A stretch of 64,000 bases of DNA from Truepera radiovictrix DSM 17093 (GTDB lineage Bacteria; Deinococcota; Deinococci; Deinococcales; Trueperaceae). The notes below the pieces were generated by a model, which worked only from the letters and a program-made list of their open reading frames with translations, was not told the DNA's origin and ran no database searches. Made by a program: the position numbers and the translations under genes. The stretch covers positions 749,001 through 813,000 of the forward strand of contig NC_014221.1 in the NCBI RefSeq assembly GCF_000092425.1, written 5' to 3'. Positions 10,005 to 19,594 of this stretch are shown here, piece by piece (the first letter of the stretch is position 1; each line of letters begins with the position of its first letter).

Positions 10005-10329
10005 AGGCGTCCGCGCGGCGGGGGGCGTCTGACGCGCTTTTACTGCGCTTTTACTGTGATGTGCGCTGGCACCTGAGCGACGGGGTCAACGCCGAGGGGA
10101 GCGCGTGGCAACAAGGATGGGGTGGCAGAGAGGGATGAGCAGACCGCCCCCCAGGAATGAAGGCCAGGTCGTCTGACGACCACGCTCTCACGGCAACGGA
10201 CGTCCGCCGCACGCCCTTCCCGAGACGACCCCCGTGGTGGCTCCCCTAGGGCTACCGCGCGGCGCCCACCACGCCCCCATACCCCGCCGCGGTGGCAGCC
10301 TACCTACGCCGAACCCGCACGCTCCCCCG
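10005..10329. other. intergenic stretch without a convincing gene
   Basis: Holds a short direct repeat (CGCTTTTACTG twice near 10034-10057) and a hairpin GGTCGT-CTG-ACGACC at 10167-10181, between the end of the PAS-LuxR gene and the end of the convergent oxidoreductase gene. I see no credible coding frame or T-tailed terminator. Confidence 0.5.
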
Positions 10330-11484
10330 TCAAGGTTTCGTCCACCGTGCGGGCGTCCACTTCGCGTCGCTGCGGGCGCTCTCGACCGTCTTCTCGATGA
10401 AGTGCACCCCGCGGGCGCCGTCGTAGACGGTCGGGAAGTCGAGCGCGCCGTTAGCGGGCGCCTGCCCGGTCTGGCGCGCGCGCATCGCCGCCGCCGCACC
10501 CCGGTAGACGTTGGCGAACGCCTCCACAAAGGCTTCGGGGTGCCCCGCTGGGAGGCGCGCGGCGCGCTGAGCCCCTTCCGAAAGGTAGGGGTTGCCGGGT
10601 CGGCGCACCTGCATGGGTTCGCCGTTCGGTTTGACAAACAGCGCCATCGGCGTCTCCTGGTGCCACTCGAGCCCCCCCTTCTCCCCGTAGACCCGCAACC
10701 GGAGCCCGTTCTCCTCCCCCGCCGAGATCTGCGAGGCGATCAACACCCCCTTGGCCCCCCCCTCGAAGCGCAGCAGGAGGTTGCCGTCGTCGTCTAGGCG
10801 CCGGCCGGGGACGAAGGTCGTGAGGTCGGCGCAGATATGGGTGAGTTCAAGCCCCGTGACGTAGTGCACGAGCTGCTCGGCGTGCGAACCGATGTCGCCG
10901 ATCGCGCCCGCGACCCCGCTCCGAGCCGGGTCGGTGCGCCAGTCGGCCTGTTTGTTAGAAACCTCCGACGCGAGCCAACCCTGGTTGTACTCGACGATCA
11001 CCTTGCGCACCGCCCCGAGCGCTCCAGACTGCACGAGGTGCCGCGCCTCTTTGACCATCGGGTAGCCCGAGTAGTTGTAGGTCACGGCGAAGACGACGCC
11101 GGTTCGCTCGACGACCTCGATGAGCCGATCTGCCTGCTCGCTCGTGTGCACCAACGGCTTGTCGCAGACCACGTGAAAGCCCGCTTCGGCAAAAGCGTGC
11201 GCGACCGGGAAGTGCATGTGGTTGGGGGTGACGATGGTGACGAAGTCGATGCGCTCGTCTTCGGGGAGCGCGAGCTCGCCCTCTAACATCGCCTCCCAGC
11301 TGCCGTAGGCGCGGCGCTCGGTGAGGCCCAGCTCGAGCCCCGAGGCCTTGGCTTTTTCCGGCGTCGAGGAGAGCGCGCCGGCGACGAAGTCGATCTGCCC
11401 GTCTAGAGCGGCCGCCATCCGGTGCACCGCCCCGATAAAGGCGTCCTTGCCGCCGCCGACCATCCCCATCTTGAGTTTTTTCAC
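10330..11484 (-). CDS. Gfo/Idh/MocA-family oxidoreductase
   Basis: 384 residues from a GTG with GGAGG upstream. The N-terminal Rossmann fold (residues 1-130) has [14 protein letters not shown] and the family KP motif in the form [10 protein letters not shown], with Asp where Glu is usual. The C-terminal alpha/beta domain contains [19 protein letters not shown]. Such enzymes oxidise or reduce sugar or polyol hydroxyls with NAD(P). It is the last gene of a run of minus-strand genes starting with the RbsABC-like importer, so its substrate is probably derived from the imported sugar. Confidence 0.9.
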   Translation of the reverse strand: MKKLKMGMVGGGKDAFIGAVHRMAAALDGQIDFVAGALSSTPEKAKASGLELGLTERRAYGSWEAMLEGELALPEDERIDFVTIVTPNHMHFPVAHAFAEAGFHVVCDKPLVHTSEQADRLIEVVERTGVVFAVTYNYSGYPMVKEARHLVQSGALGAVRKVIVEYNQGWLASEVSNKQADWRTDPARSGVAGAIGDIGSHAEQLVHYVTGLELTHICADLTTFVPGRRLDDDGNLLLRFEGGAKGVLIASQISAGEENGLRLRVYGEKGGLEWHQETPMALFVKPNGEPMQVRRPGNPYLSEGAQRAARLPAGHPEAFVEAFANVYRGAAAAMRARQTGQAPANGALDFPTVYDGARGVHFIEKTVESARSDAKWTPARWTKP

Positions 11485-11620
11485 AACACGTCCTCCGTCT
11501 CTTGCGCGTCGCGCAGCTCAGCGTTGAAGCGGGTCGCGAGGACGCACCCGCTGCCCGGCAGCGCCTCCCACCCCCGGGGTGCGCGACGACGATCCTCCCA
11601 GTAAGGCGCGCGCACCCGTC

Positions 11621-12625
11621 TTACGCGTCGCGCCCGAAAGCCGCGTCGAAGGCGCCCGCCGCCGGGGCGAAGTCGAGCTTTTTCACAAACGCCGCCGACT
11701 CGGTCGCGCCGTGGACGCGGTCCATACGCGAGTCCTCCCACTCGACGCTCAAGGGGCCCGCGTAGCCCACGTCGTTAAGCGCCACGATCACGCCCTCGAA
11801 GTCGATGTCGCCGCGCCCGACGCTGCGAAAGTCCCAGTAGCGGCGCCGGTCGCCGAAGTCGGTGTGGCCGCCGAAGACGCCCACCTCACCGGTGCCGCGA
11901 CCCCACCAGGCGTCTTTCATGTGGGCGTGAAAGATGCGCTCGCCGAAGGCGTAGATAAACCTGACGTAGTCTACCCCCTGGTAGCCCAGATGCGAGGGGT
12001 CGTAGTTGAAGCCGAAGCGCGGGTGCCGTCCGACCGCCTCCAAAGCCCGCTCGGCCGAGGCGAGGTCGAAGGCGATCTCGGTGGGGTGAACCTCGAGCCC
12101 GAAATTCACCCCGACCTCGTCGAAGACGTCCAAGATAGGGCCCCAGCGCTCGGCGAAGTCGTCGAAGCCGCGCTGCCAGTAGGCTTGGGTGGTCGGCGGA
12201 AAGGCGTAGAGCGCGCCCCAGATGGGCGAACCCGTAAAGCCGTTGACGACCCCGACGCCCAGCTTGGCGGCGGCGCGGGCGGTGGCTTTCATCTCCTCGG
12301 CGGCGCGCCGACGCACCCCCTCGGGGTCGCCGTCGCCCCAGACGTGCGGCGGCACGATGGCCCTGTGGCGCTCGTCGATGGGGTCGCAGACCGCTTGGCC
12401 GACGAGGTGGTTGCTGATGGCGTAGCACGTGAGGCCGTGCTCAGCCAAGAGGTCGTGGCGGCCCTGGCAGTACGCCTCGTCCTCGAGGGCCCGCTGCACG
12501 TCGAAGTGGTCGCCCCAACAGGCGAGCTCGAGGCCGTCGTAGCCCATCCGTGCAGCTAAGGGGGCGAGTTCGGCGAGCGGCAGGTCGGCCCATTGACCGG
12601 TAAAGAGCGTAACGGGTCGTGGCAT
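11621..12625 (-). CDS. sugar phosphate isomerase/epimerase (xylose-isomerase-like TIM barrel)
   Basis: 334 residues with the metal-binding barrel motifs of the AP-endonuclease 2 superfamily: [15 protein letters not shown] near residue 28, [14 protein letters not shown] (metal Glu), [16 protein letters not shown] and [11 protein letters not shown]. Family members isomerise or epimerise keto-sugars and inositols. It sits between the binding-protein gene and the Gfo/Idh/MocA gene, which suggests a step after uptake. The exact reaction cannot be read from sequence. Confidence 0.88.
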   Translation of the reverse strand: MPRPVTLFTGQWADLPLAELAPLAARMGYDGLELACWGDHFDVQRALEDEAYCQGRHDLLAEHGLTCYAISNHLVGQAVCDPIDERHRAIVPPHVWGDGDPEGVRRRAAEEMKATARAAAKLGVGVVNGFTGSPIWGALYAFPPTTQAYWQRGFDDFAERWGPILDVFDEVGVNFGLEVHPTEIAFDLASAERALEAVGRHPRFGFNYDPSHLGYQGVDYVRFIYAFGERIFHAHMKDAWWGRGTGEVGVFGGHTDFGDRRRYWDFRSVGRGDIDFEGVIVALNDVGYAGPLSVEWEDSRMDRVHGATESAAFVKKLDFAPAAGAFDAAFGRDA

Positions 12626-12773
12626 AAAACCTCCTTAGTCCCCCAAAAGCAGCGCCGCGAGCGGTAACTGCGGGCATCACGTCGGAACGTGGGTGCGGGG
12701 CGGTGCCGTGCGCGTGATGCTACCCGCAAAGAGAGGGCGACCGTTTGGGGCCGCCCTCACCTTAACGCACGCG

Positions 12774-13742
12774 CTAAAACGGCGAGTCGGGGAAGTAGAA
12801 CTGCTCGGCGTTCTCCTGGGTGACGAGCTCAGAGGTCAGCAGGTACTCGCCGACGATGGGGACGCCGCCGCCGACGTAATTGAGAGCGGTCACCTCCATC
12901 GCCGTGGCGATCATCGACGGGGGATAGGTGACGTTGACGGGGACGAGCTCGTCACCCTCCATCACGCGCTGGATGACCTCCTTTTTACCCGCGCCGCCCA
13001 CGATAAACTTGATCTGCTCGGCGCGCCCGGCTTGCTCTACGGCGGCGAGCACCCCCTCTAACATGTCGTCGTCAGAGGCCCAGACGGCGTCGATGTCGGG
13101 GAAGCGGGTTAAAAAGTCCTGCATCACCTCGAAGGCGGTGTCGCGGTTCCAGTTGCCGTGCCGAGCGTCGAGGACGTTGATCCCCGAGCCCTCCAGGGCC
13201 GCGTTAAAGGCGTCGACGCGCTGGGTGTCGATGACCACCGGCAGGCCGCGCAGGATGACGATGTTGTCGCCCGGCTCCAGGTTCTCGACGAAGTACTCCC
13301 CGGCGACGCGCCCGAACGCCTCGTTGTCCCCCGCGACGTAGAGGTCTTGAATGCTGGGATCGGCGAGCCCGCGGTCGACGACCGTGATAAAGACCCCCTG
13401 CTCTTTCACTTGGGCGACCGGTTGGGTGAGCGGGTCGGACTCAAACGGGAGCACCACGAGCGCGTCGATCTGGTGGATGGCCAAAAGGTCCTGCAGGTCG
13501 TTGGCCTGTTCGCTGGGGTCGGCGGCGGTGTTGATGACGAAGGTGAGGTTGGGGTAGGTCTCCTGCAGGCGCCGAGCGGCCTGCTCGGCCCAGTAGTTGA
13601 CGCCGCCCGTCCAACCGTGGGTGGCGGCGGGGATGGAGACGCCGATGGTGACGCGTTCCGGTTCGTCCTGCGCGCCCGCTAAAGGCAGTGCGAGGAGCAA
13701 ACCGAGGAGGGCGAGGCGGCGCTTGTGCGTGGCGTGTTTCAT
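12774..13742 (-). CDS. sugar ABC transporter periplasmic binding protein (RbsB-like)
   Basis: 322 residues from the ATG at 13742, with AAAGGTG upstream; codons before it are intergenic. A signal peptide ([25 protein letters not shown]) is followed by a periplasmic-binding-protein fold of the ribose/galactose class ([60 protein letters not shown]). It delivers a sugar to the permease/ATPase pair encoded just upstream. The monosaccharide specificity is unknown. Confidence 0.92.
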   Translation of the reverse strand: MKHATHKRRLALLGLLLALPLAGAQDEPERVTIGVSIPAATHGWTGGVNYWAEQAARRLQETYPNLTFVINTAADPSEQANDLQDLLAIHQIDALVVLPFESDPLTQPVAQVKEQGVFITVVDRGLADPSIQDLYVAGDNEAFGRVAGEYFVENLEPGDNIVILRGLPVVIDTQRVDAFNAALEGSGINVLDARHGNWNRDTAFEVMQDFLTRFPDIDAVWASDDDMLEGVLAAVEQAGRAEQIKFIVGGAGKKEVIQRVMEGDELVPVNVTYPPSMIATAMEVTALNYVGGGVPIVGEYLLTSELVTQENAEQFYFPDSPF

Positions 13743-13883
13743 AGCATACACCTTTCGTGCCTCGAGGCAGGGGTAGGGAGCGGATAAACGGCGTCCGGCG
13801 TGCTGAGACGTGGCGCACTTACCATTTACATGGTGCACCCCCGCAGAGCGCGCGGCGCTAACAGCTCGGGGCACCGGCGAGCG

Positions 13884-14879
13884 CTAGCGCTCATCGCCTC
13901 GGCTCCGCTGCAGCAGCACCGCCGCGATGATGATGAGGCCCTGCACGGCGCCGTTGAGGTACTCGCTGATAAAGCCGGTCAAGTTGAGGACGTTGCCGAT
14001 GGTCGAGAGCATCACCGCACCGACCACCGTGCCCCAGACGTGCCCCGAGCCGCCGCGCAGCGCCGTGCCGCCGATGATCACCGCGGCGATCGCCTCGAGC
14101 TCCCACAGCACCCCCGTGCTCGCCGAGGCGGAGCCGAGGCGCGGCACGTAGATAATGGTCGCGACCGACACGCAGAGCCCTTGGAGCACGTAGGTCAACG
14201 TCTGCACGCGGTCGACGTCGATGGCCGAGTAGCGCGCGACCCGCTCGTTCGAGCCGATGGCGTAGCAGTAGCGCCCGAAGCGGGTGCGGTGCAAGAGGAC
14301 GCTGCCCAAAACGGCCACGGCGGCAAACACCAACACGGGGTAGGGGACACCCAAGAGCGACCCCGTGTAGACCGGGCCGTACACCCCGCGCACGCCGAAG
14401 TCGAGTGACAGCGTGCCGCCGTCGGCCAGGTAGGTCACGAGCGAGCGAAAGATCCCCAGCGTTCCCAAGGTGACGATAAAGGCGGCGATCTTGCCCCGCG
14501 TGATAATCAGCCCGTTGAGGAGGCCCGCGAAAAGGCCCAAGAGCAGCGAGACCCCGATCCCCAAAAGCACCGTCACGACCCCCGCGCCAAAGGTCGCGAC
14601 GGCGCTATTCATGGCGATGATCATGACCCCCGCGATAAAGGCCGCCATCGAACCGACCGAGAGGTCGAGCCCGCCGGAGATGATGACGAAGGTCGCGCCG
14701 ACCGCGATGATCCCGATAAAAGCGCTTCGGGTAAGGACGTTAAAGAGGTTTGTGGGCGACAAGAACACGGGGTTGATGAGCGCCCCCGCGACAAAGAGCG
14801 CCACGAGACCGATAAGGGGTCCCAAGGCGCGGAGGTCGAAGCGGGGGGCGCGCGGCGCGGCGCGGAGGGGTGCACTCAT
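13884..14879 (-). CDS. sugar ABC transporter permease (RbsC-like)
   Basis: 331 residues starting at the ATG at 14879, which overlaps the ATPase stop (ATGA). A polytopic inner-membrane protein of the ribose-type branch with about ten spans. The characteristic [18 protein letters not shown] segment is at about 65-82, and [21 protein letters not shown] is near the C-terminus. It partners with the ATPase at 14876 and the binding protein at 12774. Confidence 0.94.
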   Translation of the reverse strand: MSAPLRAAPRAPRFDLRALGPLIGLVALFVAGALINPVFLSPTNLFNVLTRSAFIGIIAVGATFVIISGGLDLSVGSMAAFIAGVMIIAMNSAVATFGAGVVTVLLGIGVSLLLGLFAGLLNGLIITRGKIAAFIVTLGTLGIFRSLVTYLADGGTLSLDFGVRGVYGPVYTGSLLGVPYPVLVFAAVAVLGSVLLHRTRFGRYCYAIGSNERVARYSAIDVDRVQTLTYVLQGLCVSVATIIYVPRLGSASASTGVLWELEAIAAVIIGGTALRGGSGHVWGTVVGAVMLSTIGNVLNLTGFISEYLNGAVQGLIIIAAVLLQRSRGDER

Positions 14880-16432
14880 GCGGCTCGTCCTTTCGGGGAG
14901 GGTCGGTCTCGCGGCGCCGCGTCGGGGGGTGCCGCGTCGGGGGCGCGCTTCAGGCCGGTGGCGTAGCGGACGATCTCGTTTTCGTTCACCGCTTCCCCAG
15001 CGAGGGTGCCCGTCACGACGCCCGAACGCATCACCACGACGCGGTGCGCGAGGCCGACGAGCTCGGGCAGCTCGGACGAGATGAGGATGCACGAGCGCCC
15101 CTCTTGCAGCAGCTGCTGGATGAAAAAGTAGATCTGCCGCTTTGTCCCGATGTCGATCCCCCGCGTCGGTTCGTCGAGGATCAAGATCTCCGGGTCGGTC
15201 TCCATGACCTTGGCCAACACGAGCTTCTGCTGGTTGCCGCCGGAGAGCGCGCCCGCTTTAACAAAGAGGCTCGGGGCGCGGATGTCAAAGGTGCGCACGG
15301 CCCTCGTAAGCGCCTCTTGCTCGCGTCTGGGGTCGAGCAAGGGGTGGGCGTAACGCTTAAGCGACAAGAGCGTCAGGTTGGGGCGCAGCGGCAGTTCGGT
15401 CAGGAGCCCCTTGCCCTTGCGGTCCTCGCTGACGTAAGCGACGCGCGCCGCGACGGCGTCGCGCAGGCTGCGGATGCGTAGCGGGCGGCCGTTGCGCGTC
15501 AGGGTGCCCGTCATCGGCCTCAGCCCCAAGATGCCCTCGAAGAGCTCCGTGCGCCCCGCCCCGACGAGGCCCGCAAAGCCGAGCACCTCGCCGCGCCGGA
15601 GCTCGAACGTCACCCCGCGCGCCCACCCCGGAACCGAGACGTCTTTGGCGGCGAAGACGACCTCGGCGCGCGCCGGCGGGCGCTTCGGGGGGTACATGTC
15701 GGACAGCTCGCGCCCGACCATGAGGCTGGCCATCTCGTCTTGGGTGAGCGCTGCGGCGGGGGCCGTGGTGACGAGCTTGCCGTCGCGCAACACCGAGACG
15801 CGGTCGGCGATCTCGGCGACCTCGGCGAGCTTATGCGTGATGTAGACGACCGTAACGCCCTGGGCTTTAAGGCGGCGGATCAGCCGGAAGAGCACCGCCG
15901 TCTCCTTGCCGGTCAGCACGTCGGTGGGTTCGTCCATCAGCAGCACGCGCACGTCGCGCGAGACCGCTTTGGCGATCTCGACCATCTGTTTTTGCGAGAC
16001 GCTCAGCGCCCCGACGCGCGCGCGCGGGTCGACGGGGGTCTTTAGCTCGGCCAAGAGTTCAGCGGCCCGCGCGCGCATCTCGCGCCGCTGCAAAAAGGGC
16101 CCGCGGTGCTTTTCAACCCCTAAAAAGATGTTCGCCTCGACCGTGAGGTCGTCGGCGAGGTTGATCTCCTGGTGGATGAGCACCACGCCGCGCGCCTCGG
16201 CGTCGCGGGGGCGCCGAAACCGCACCTCGGCGCCGCCCAAACGGATCGTCCCCGCCGTTGGGCTGAGGTAACCCGACAAGAGCTTCATGAGGGTGCTTTT
16301 GCCCGCGCCGTTCTCGCCCACGACGGCGTGCACCTCCCCCGGCAGCAGCTCGAGCGAGACCCCGTCGAGGACGCGGACGCTGCCGAAGTCGCGGGTGAGG
16401 TGCTGGGCGCTGAGAGCGGGCGGGGGGCTCAT
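14876..16432 (-). CDS. sugar ABC transporter ATP-binding protein (RbsA/MglA-like)
   Basis: 518 residues with two tandem ABC domains, as in RbsA/MglA. The first has Walker [17 protein letters not shown] (about 36) and [14 protein letters not shown]; the second has a degenerate P-loop region ([16 protein letters not shown]) and a full signature [16 protein letters not shown] with Walker [15 protein letters not shown]. It drives uptake by the downstream permease. One oddity: [11 protein letters not shown] replaces the usual ...ALTERE in the first D-loop. It is the first gene of the importer run. Confidence 0.94.
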   Translation of the reverse strand: MSPPPALSAQHLTRDFGSVRVLDGVSLELLPGEVHAVVGENGAGKSTLMKLLSGYLSPTAGTIRLGGAEVRFRRPRDAEARGVVLIHQEINLADDLTVEANIFLGVEKHRGPFLQRREMRARAAELLAELKTPVDPRARVGALSVSQKQMVEIAKAVSRDVRVLLMDEPTDVLTGKETAVLFRLIRRLKAQGVTVVYITHKLAEVAEIADRVSVLRDGKLVTTAPAAALTQDEMASLMVGRELSDMYPPKRPPARAEVVFAAKDVSVPGWARGVTFELRRGEVLGFAGLVGAGRTELFEGILGLRPMTGTLTRNGRPLRIRSLRDAVAARVAYVSEDRKGKGLLTELPLRPNLTLLSLKRYAHPLLDPRREQEALTRAVRTFDIRAPSLFVKAGALSGGNQQKLVLAKVMETDPEILILDEPTRGIDIGTKRQIYFFIQQLLQEGRSCILISSELPELVGLAHRVVVMRSGVVTGTLAGEAVNENEIVRYATGLKRAPDAAPPDAAPRDRPSPKGRAA

Positions 16433-16690
16433 CGGGCGCGCCTCCCGCGCCGCTCACCCCGCAGTAGGCACCACGAGTTAGGATGCCGTTGGCTGGGGCA
16501 CCTTATCGGCGTCCGTAAGGGAGGGTACGGGGAAGACGCCACCATGGCTTACCGCCTCTTTCGCAAACGCCCCCTAGCAGCGCGCTGGCCACTTAGGGAC
16601 AAAACGTGTAGGCTGTCATGACGCAAACCTATGATGTAACGCTACCTTACCGCGCGGGTGCGGGGGCGGTGTGCTTTGTTTGAGCGAACT
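16433..16690 (-). promoter_or_regulatory. upstream region of the sugar importer operon, with a dyad
   Basis: Non-coding DNA between the importer operon and the IS200/IS605 end. GTAACGCTACCTTAC (16636-16650) is an imperfect dyad with GTAA/TTAC ends that could be a repressor site. No regulator gene of LacI type is nearby, and the insertion element lies immediately upstream. Confidence 0.35.
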
Positions 16691-16830
16691 GTGACATGCT
16701 CCCCAGACTAAAGTCAAGAGCTTCTCAGGCAACGTATGCGTTGACCGCTGCGTTGGCGCCTGATGGGAATGTCCTCCCCAAGATGACCCGTGCCGCCGCT
16801 ACGTCTCGCTGCAACTCACACCCGCACTCG
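16675..16830 (-). ncRNA. probable omega RNA (reRNA) of the TnpB nuclease
   Basis: In this family the guide RNA is made from the 3' end of tnpB and the element right end, and its guide is read from flanking DNA. Here the minus-strand sequence after the tnpB stop folds into a stem (GCTCTTGACT with AGTCTGGGGAGC, about 16697-16721) ending at ATGTCAC. The next bases, read leftwards from 16690 (AGTTCGCTCAAACAAA), would be the guide. The 5' limit is a guess based on known omega RNA lengths. Confidence 0.5.
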
Positions 16831-17840
16831 CACGAGTGCCAGCGTTCAGAGAGCAGCTTCTTGGCAACGCGCCCACAGTCGGGGCAGGTCTGCGAAGTGT
16901 ATTTCGGGTCAACGGCAACCACTCGCTTCTCAGCTTCTTCCGCTTTAGAGGCGAGTATTGCCAGGAACGTTGACCATCCGGCGTCATATACCGACTTGGC
17001 TAGGCGAGTTCGCCCTAACCCTTTGACGTTCAGCGCTTCGTGTGCGATTGAGTCGTGCTTGCGCACGAGTTTGCGCGCCGTCTTGTGGTGGAAGTCTAGG
17101 CGCTGCCTCTTGACTTTGCGGTGCAGCTTGGCAACGCGCTCACGCTGTTTCGCGCGGCGATTGCCCCGATTGCCCCCCCGCTTCTTCCTCGCAAGGCTGC
17201 GCTGTGCCCTTCTCAGCTTCTTCTGCGCCTTGCGGAAGTAGCGGGGCGCGTCTACAAACTCACCATCTGAGGTGATGAGGAAGTGGTTTAGCCCAAGGTC
17301 TATACCGACTTCGGAGCCCGTAGGCCCCTGCGGCCTAGTCTCGACTTCGCAGACGATGACCGCGTACCACTCATCTACCTCGCGCTTGACCGTGAGTGTC
17401 TTAACCGCTCCCTCCAAAGGGCGGTGCAGCTTAACTCGGACGTTACCGATCTTGGGGAGGTACACATGACCGCCGATGGTGCCCTTGTACTGCGGATAGC
17501 AAAAGGAGTCGAAGCGACGCGCCGACTTAAAGCGCGGGTACCCGGGTTTTTCGCCTCGCTTAACCCGACGAAAGAACGCTGCAAACGCCTTGTCCAGGCG
17601 GCGCAAGGTGTCTTGCAGCACTTGGCTGTGAACGTCCTTGTACTCGGGGCGCCCTTCCTTGACCTCTGGCAGCGACACGGCCTGGGCGTGATAGCTGACC
17701 GTGACGCCACGCTTCCGGTAGGCGGTACGGCGCTCCTCAAGGGCGGCGTTGTAGAGTTCGCAGCACCGCGCCAACGTCCAATCCATGCGCTCGGCTTGCG
17801 CCTGAGTCGGATAGAGGCGGTATTTAAAGGCTTTGAGCAT
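16725..17840 (-). CDS. tnpB: RNA-guided nuclease TnpB (OrfB)
   Basis: 371 residues, a full-length TnpB. It begins with the MLKAFKYRLYPT helix-turn-helix start. A RuvC-like domain carries all three acidic residues: D181 in VGIDLGLN, E268 in AHEALNVKGL and D346 in LQRDVAAARVI. A four-cysteine zinc ribbon has CPDC at 319-322 and CEC at 337-339. The intact site suggests an active nuclease. It starts right after tnpA, with the stop of tnpA and ATG of tnpB adjoining. The usual RDxNAA motif reads RDVAAA. Confidence 0.93.
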   Translation of the reverse strand: MLKAFKYRLYPTQAQAERMDWTLARCCELYNAALEERRTAYRKRGVTVSYHAQAVSLPEVKEGRPEYKDVHSQVLQDTLRRLDKAFAAFFRRVKRGEKPGYPRFKSARRFDSFCYPQYKGTIGGHVYLPKIGNVRVKLHRPLEGAVKTLTVKREVDEWYAVIVCEVETRPQGPTGSEVGIDLGLNHFLITSDGEFVDAPRYFRKAQKKLRRAQRSLARKKRGGNRGNRRAKQRERVAKLHRKVKRQRLDFHHKTARKLVRKHDSIAHEALNVKGLGRTRLAKSVYDAGWSTFLAILASKAEEAEKRVVAVDPKYTSQTCPDCGRVAKKLLSERWHSCECGCELQRDVAAARVILGRTFPSGANAAVNAYVA

Positions 17841-18242
17841 CTAGTCTACCTGCTTAGACTTCTGCGCCGCGATGTAGCGCCCGATGATATCAGCGGAGAC
17901 GGACCCGGCAGAGCCGACGTAGAACGCGCTCGTCCACAAATGCCCACGGGCGCGGAGTTCGGGGTAGTCCATGAGCAGCCAGCGGGCCGACGCGCCTTTA
18001 AGGATCTTGGCGATGTCGGAAGGCGACCACTTCGGCGGGGCGGAAAGGAAGACATGGGCGTGGTCAGGCATGATTTCCAGACCGTGAATGACCCAATCGC
18101 GTTCTTTGCAGATGTGCTCGAAAAGCTCTTCAAGTCGCTGCGCCACCGGACCCTTGAGCACGCTACGGCGGTACTTCGGCACGAATACCAGGTGGTAATT
18201 AAGGTTGTGACGCGAGTGCCGCGTAGCACGCTCCAAAGTCAT
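17841..18242 (-). CDS. tnpA: IS200/IS605 single-strand transposase TnpA
   Basis: 133 residues, the normal length for this Y1 HUH transposase. The HUH pair is H61 and H63 in MPDHAHVFLS, and the catalytic tyrosine is Y123 in IIGRYIAAQ. It cuts and joins single-stranded element ends recognised through hairpins. All active residues are present, so transposition may still be possible. It lies just upstream of tnpB in the same orientation. Confidence 0.93.
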   Translation of the reverse strand: MTLERATRHSRHNLNYHLVFVPKYRRSVLKGPVAQRLEELFEHICKERDWVIHGLEIMPDHAHVFLSAPPKWSPSDIAKILKGASARWLLMDYPELRARGHLWTSAFYVGSAGSVSADIIGRYIAAQKSKQVD

Positions 18243-18371
18243 GTGTATATGTAGCGCGAACTAGCCAGCAGTGTCGTCGACTCGTTCGCTGCGCTCACCT
18301 GAGGGATCCTTGTATTCCCGGGTTAAGGGACCGGGATGCAAAAGCCCCTCGGACTATCCACCACTGTAAAT

Positions 18372-18400
18372 CCCCCCTCGACCTGTCAAACCGAGGGGGG
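18372..18400 (-). terminator. hairpin after the second Gfo/Idh/MocA gene
   Basis: CCCCCCTCG (18372-18380) pairs with CGAGGGGGG (18392-18400). On the minus strand it lies just beyond the stop at 18406 and is followed by ATTTAC, a weak T tract. The proposed IS left-end target TTTAC directly abuts it, so the element landed at the foot of this terminator. Confidence 0.5.
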
Positions 18401-18405
18401 CGGGT

Positions 18406-19455
18406 TTAGGCCAGCGAAGGGGCGGTGAGCGTCACGGGTTGGCGCGAGCGCGCGCTCTCATAGGCGGCCAAGACCAGCCGCACCGCTTCAAGCCCGTCTT
18501 GGCCGGTGCAGACCACCTCGCGCTCGCCCCGAACGGCCGCCACGAAGTCCACCAGAGCCGCCGAGTGCGCGTCGAGGCCACCGAAGGTCGTGTGCGAGAT
18601 GTCGGGTTCGTGCCACGCCGAACCCTGCGAGGCGCGGAAGCGGTGCGTCAGCACCCCCGTGCGGTTCGAGTACTCGAGCGCGCCCTCTGTGCCGTAGATC
18701 CAAAAGGCGTTCTCCCAACCGGTCGCCGTCCAGGCGTTTTCGACGCTGCCCAGCGCGCCCGAGGCGAAGGTGAGCGTCACCACCGAGGTGTCCTCGACCT
18801 CGATGGCAAAGCCGAGCGTGGCGGTGTTTGCGTAGAGCTCCCGCACGTCGCCGCCGAAGTAGCGCGCCAAGTCCATCATGTGGCAGCCGTTATCCAAGAG
18901 CGTCCCGCCCCCGGCGTTGGCGAGCTTGCCGAACGAGTCGCGCACGCTCTTGGCGCCCCCCCAGTCGTGCGCTTGGCGCAGCCGCATAAAGGTGAGGCGG
19001 CCGAGCGCGCCGGCTTCGATCAGCTCTTTGGCGCGGTGCGCCGCCGGGTCGCTGCGCAAGTGGTGGCCGATCTGCAGCACGACCCCCGCTTCGCGGCACA
19101 CGCGGATCATCTCCTCGGCGTGGCCCAGCGAGAGCGAGATGGGTTTCTCGCAGAGCACGTGTTTGCCCGCGCGTGCGGCCGCGAGCGTGACGGGGTGGTG
19201 CAGGGCGTTGGGCAAGCAGACCGACACGGCCTCGATGTCGGGGTCGGCGAGGAGCTCCTCGTAGGTGCCGTAACCCCGCGGGATGTGCCACTCCTGCTGC
19301 CGCCGCGCGAGCGCCACGGGGTCGGCGTCGGCGATGGCGACGATGTTAGCGCCCGCGGCGGTGTAGCCCTGGTAGTGAAAGATCGAAACGCCCCCCGCGC
19401 CGATGATGCCGACTTTGAGGGGGGAGGCTGCAGGGGGGCGGTGGCTTTGGGTCAT
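18406..19455 (-). CDS. Gfo/Idh/MocA-family oxidoreductase (ThuB-like candidate)
   Basis: 349 residues from the ATG at 19455, which has AGGAG 6 nt upstream; the open frame continues upstream only through repeat DNA. Rossmann motif VGIIGAGGVSIFHYQG (residues about 16-31), the canonical VLCEKPISLS and a C-terminal dimerisation domain (GGTLLDNGCHMMDLARYFGG) are seen. It follows a ThuA-like gene in the same direction. ThuA/ThuB pairs are known in rhizobia to form and process 3-keto-disaccharides, so a keto-sugar role is likely. Confidence 0.9.
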   Translation of the reverse strand: MTQSHRPPAASPLKVGIIGAGGVSIFHYQGYTAAGANIVAIADADPVALARRQQEWHIPRGYGTYEELLADPDIEAVSVCLPNALHHPVTLAAARAGKHVLCEKPISLSLGHAEEMIRVCREAGVVLQIGHHLRSDPAAHRAKELIEAGALGRLTFMRLRQAHDWGGAKSVRDSFGKLANAGGGTLLDNGCHMMDLARYFGGDVRELYANTATLGFAIEVEDTSVVTLTFASGALGSVENAWTATGWENAFWIYGTEGALEYSNRTGVLTHRFRASQGSAWHEPDISHTTFGGLDAHSAALVDFVAAVRGEREVVCTGQDGLEAVRLVLAAYESARSRQPVTLTAPSLA

Positions 19456-19482
19456 GGGGGCTCCTGGGAGGGGGGTGAAAGG

Positions 19483-19594
19483 TGAGCGATGAGTGATGAG
19501 CAACGAGCAATGAGCAACGAGCAATGAGTACTGAGTGATGCGTACTGACTACTGGCTACTGGCTACTGACTACTGACTACTGGCTACTGGCTAC
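19483..19594. repeat. array of 16 phased 7-bp repeats
   Basis: Sixteen consecutive heptads without a single phase slip: on the plus strand TGAGCGA, TGAGTGA, TGAGCAA, CGAGCAA and so on, grading into TGACTAC/TGGCTAC units. The array fills the gap between two genes. It runs into the end of the ThuA-like gene, where it supplies the last residues (SSQ) and the stop codon. The proximal end lies about 28 nt before the next ATG. Confidence 0.9.

Larger units (their letters stand above)
16691..18365 (-). mobile_element. IS200/IS605-family element with tnpA and tnpB
   Basis: An apparently complete element of about 1675 bp. On the minus strand its left end would follow the pentamer TTTAC (18366-18370) and its right end would finish at GTCAC (16695-16691). 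These mimic the paired cleavage-site/target tetramers of IS608/ISDra2-type elements. Subterminal hairpins are visible: CCCGG-TCCCTTAA-CCGGG in the left end (about 18312-18335) and GCTCTTGACT/AGTCTGGGGAGC in the right end. There are no terminal inverted repeats or target duplication, as expected. Ends are inferred, not proven. Confidence 0.75.

Noticed and set aside
11579-12559. 326-codon plus-strand frame opposite the isomerase gene
   Set aside because: Composition is that of an antisense shadow (Val, Asp, Arg-rich with no hydrophobic core pattern); the minus strand shows clear family motifs.
19483-19594. Possible CRISPR array
   Set aside because: The unit is only 7 bp with no spacers, and no cas genes lie in the window.
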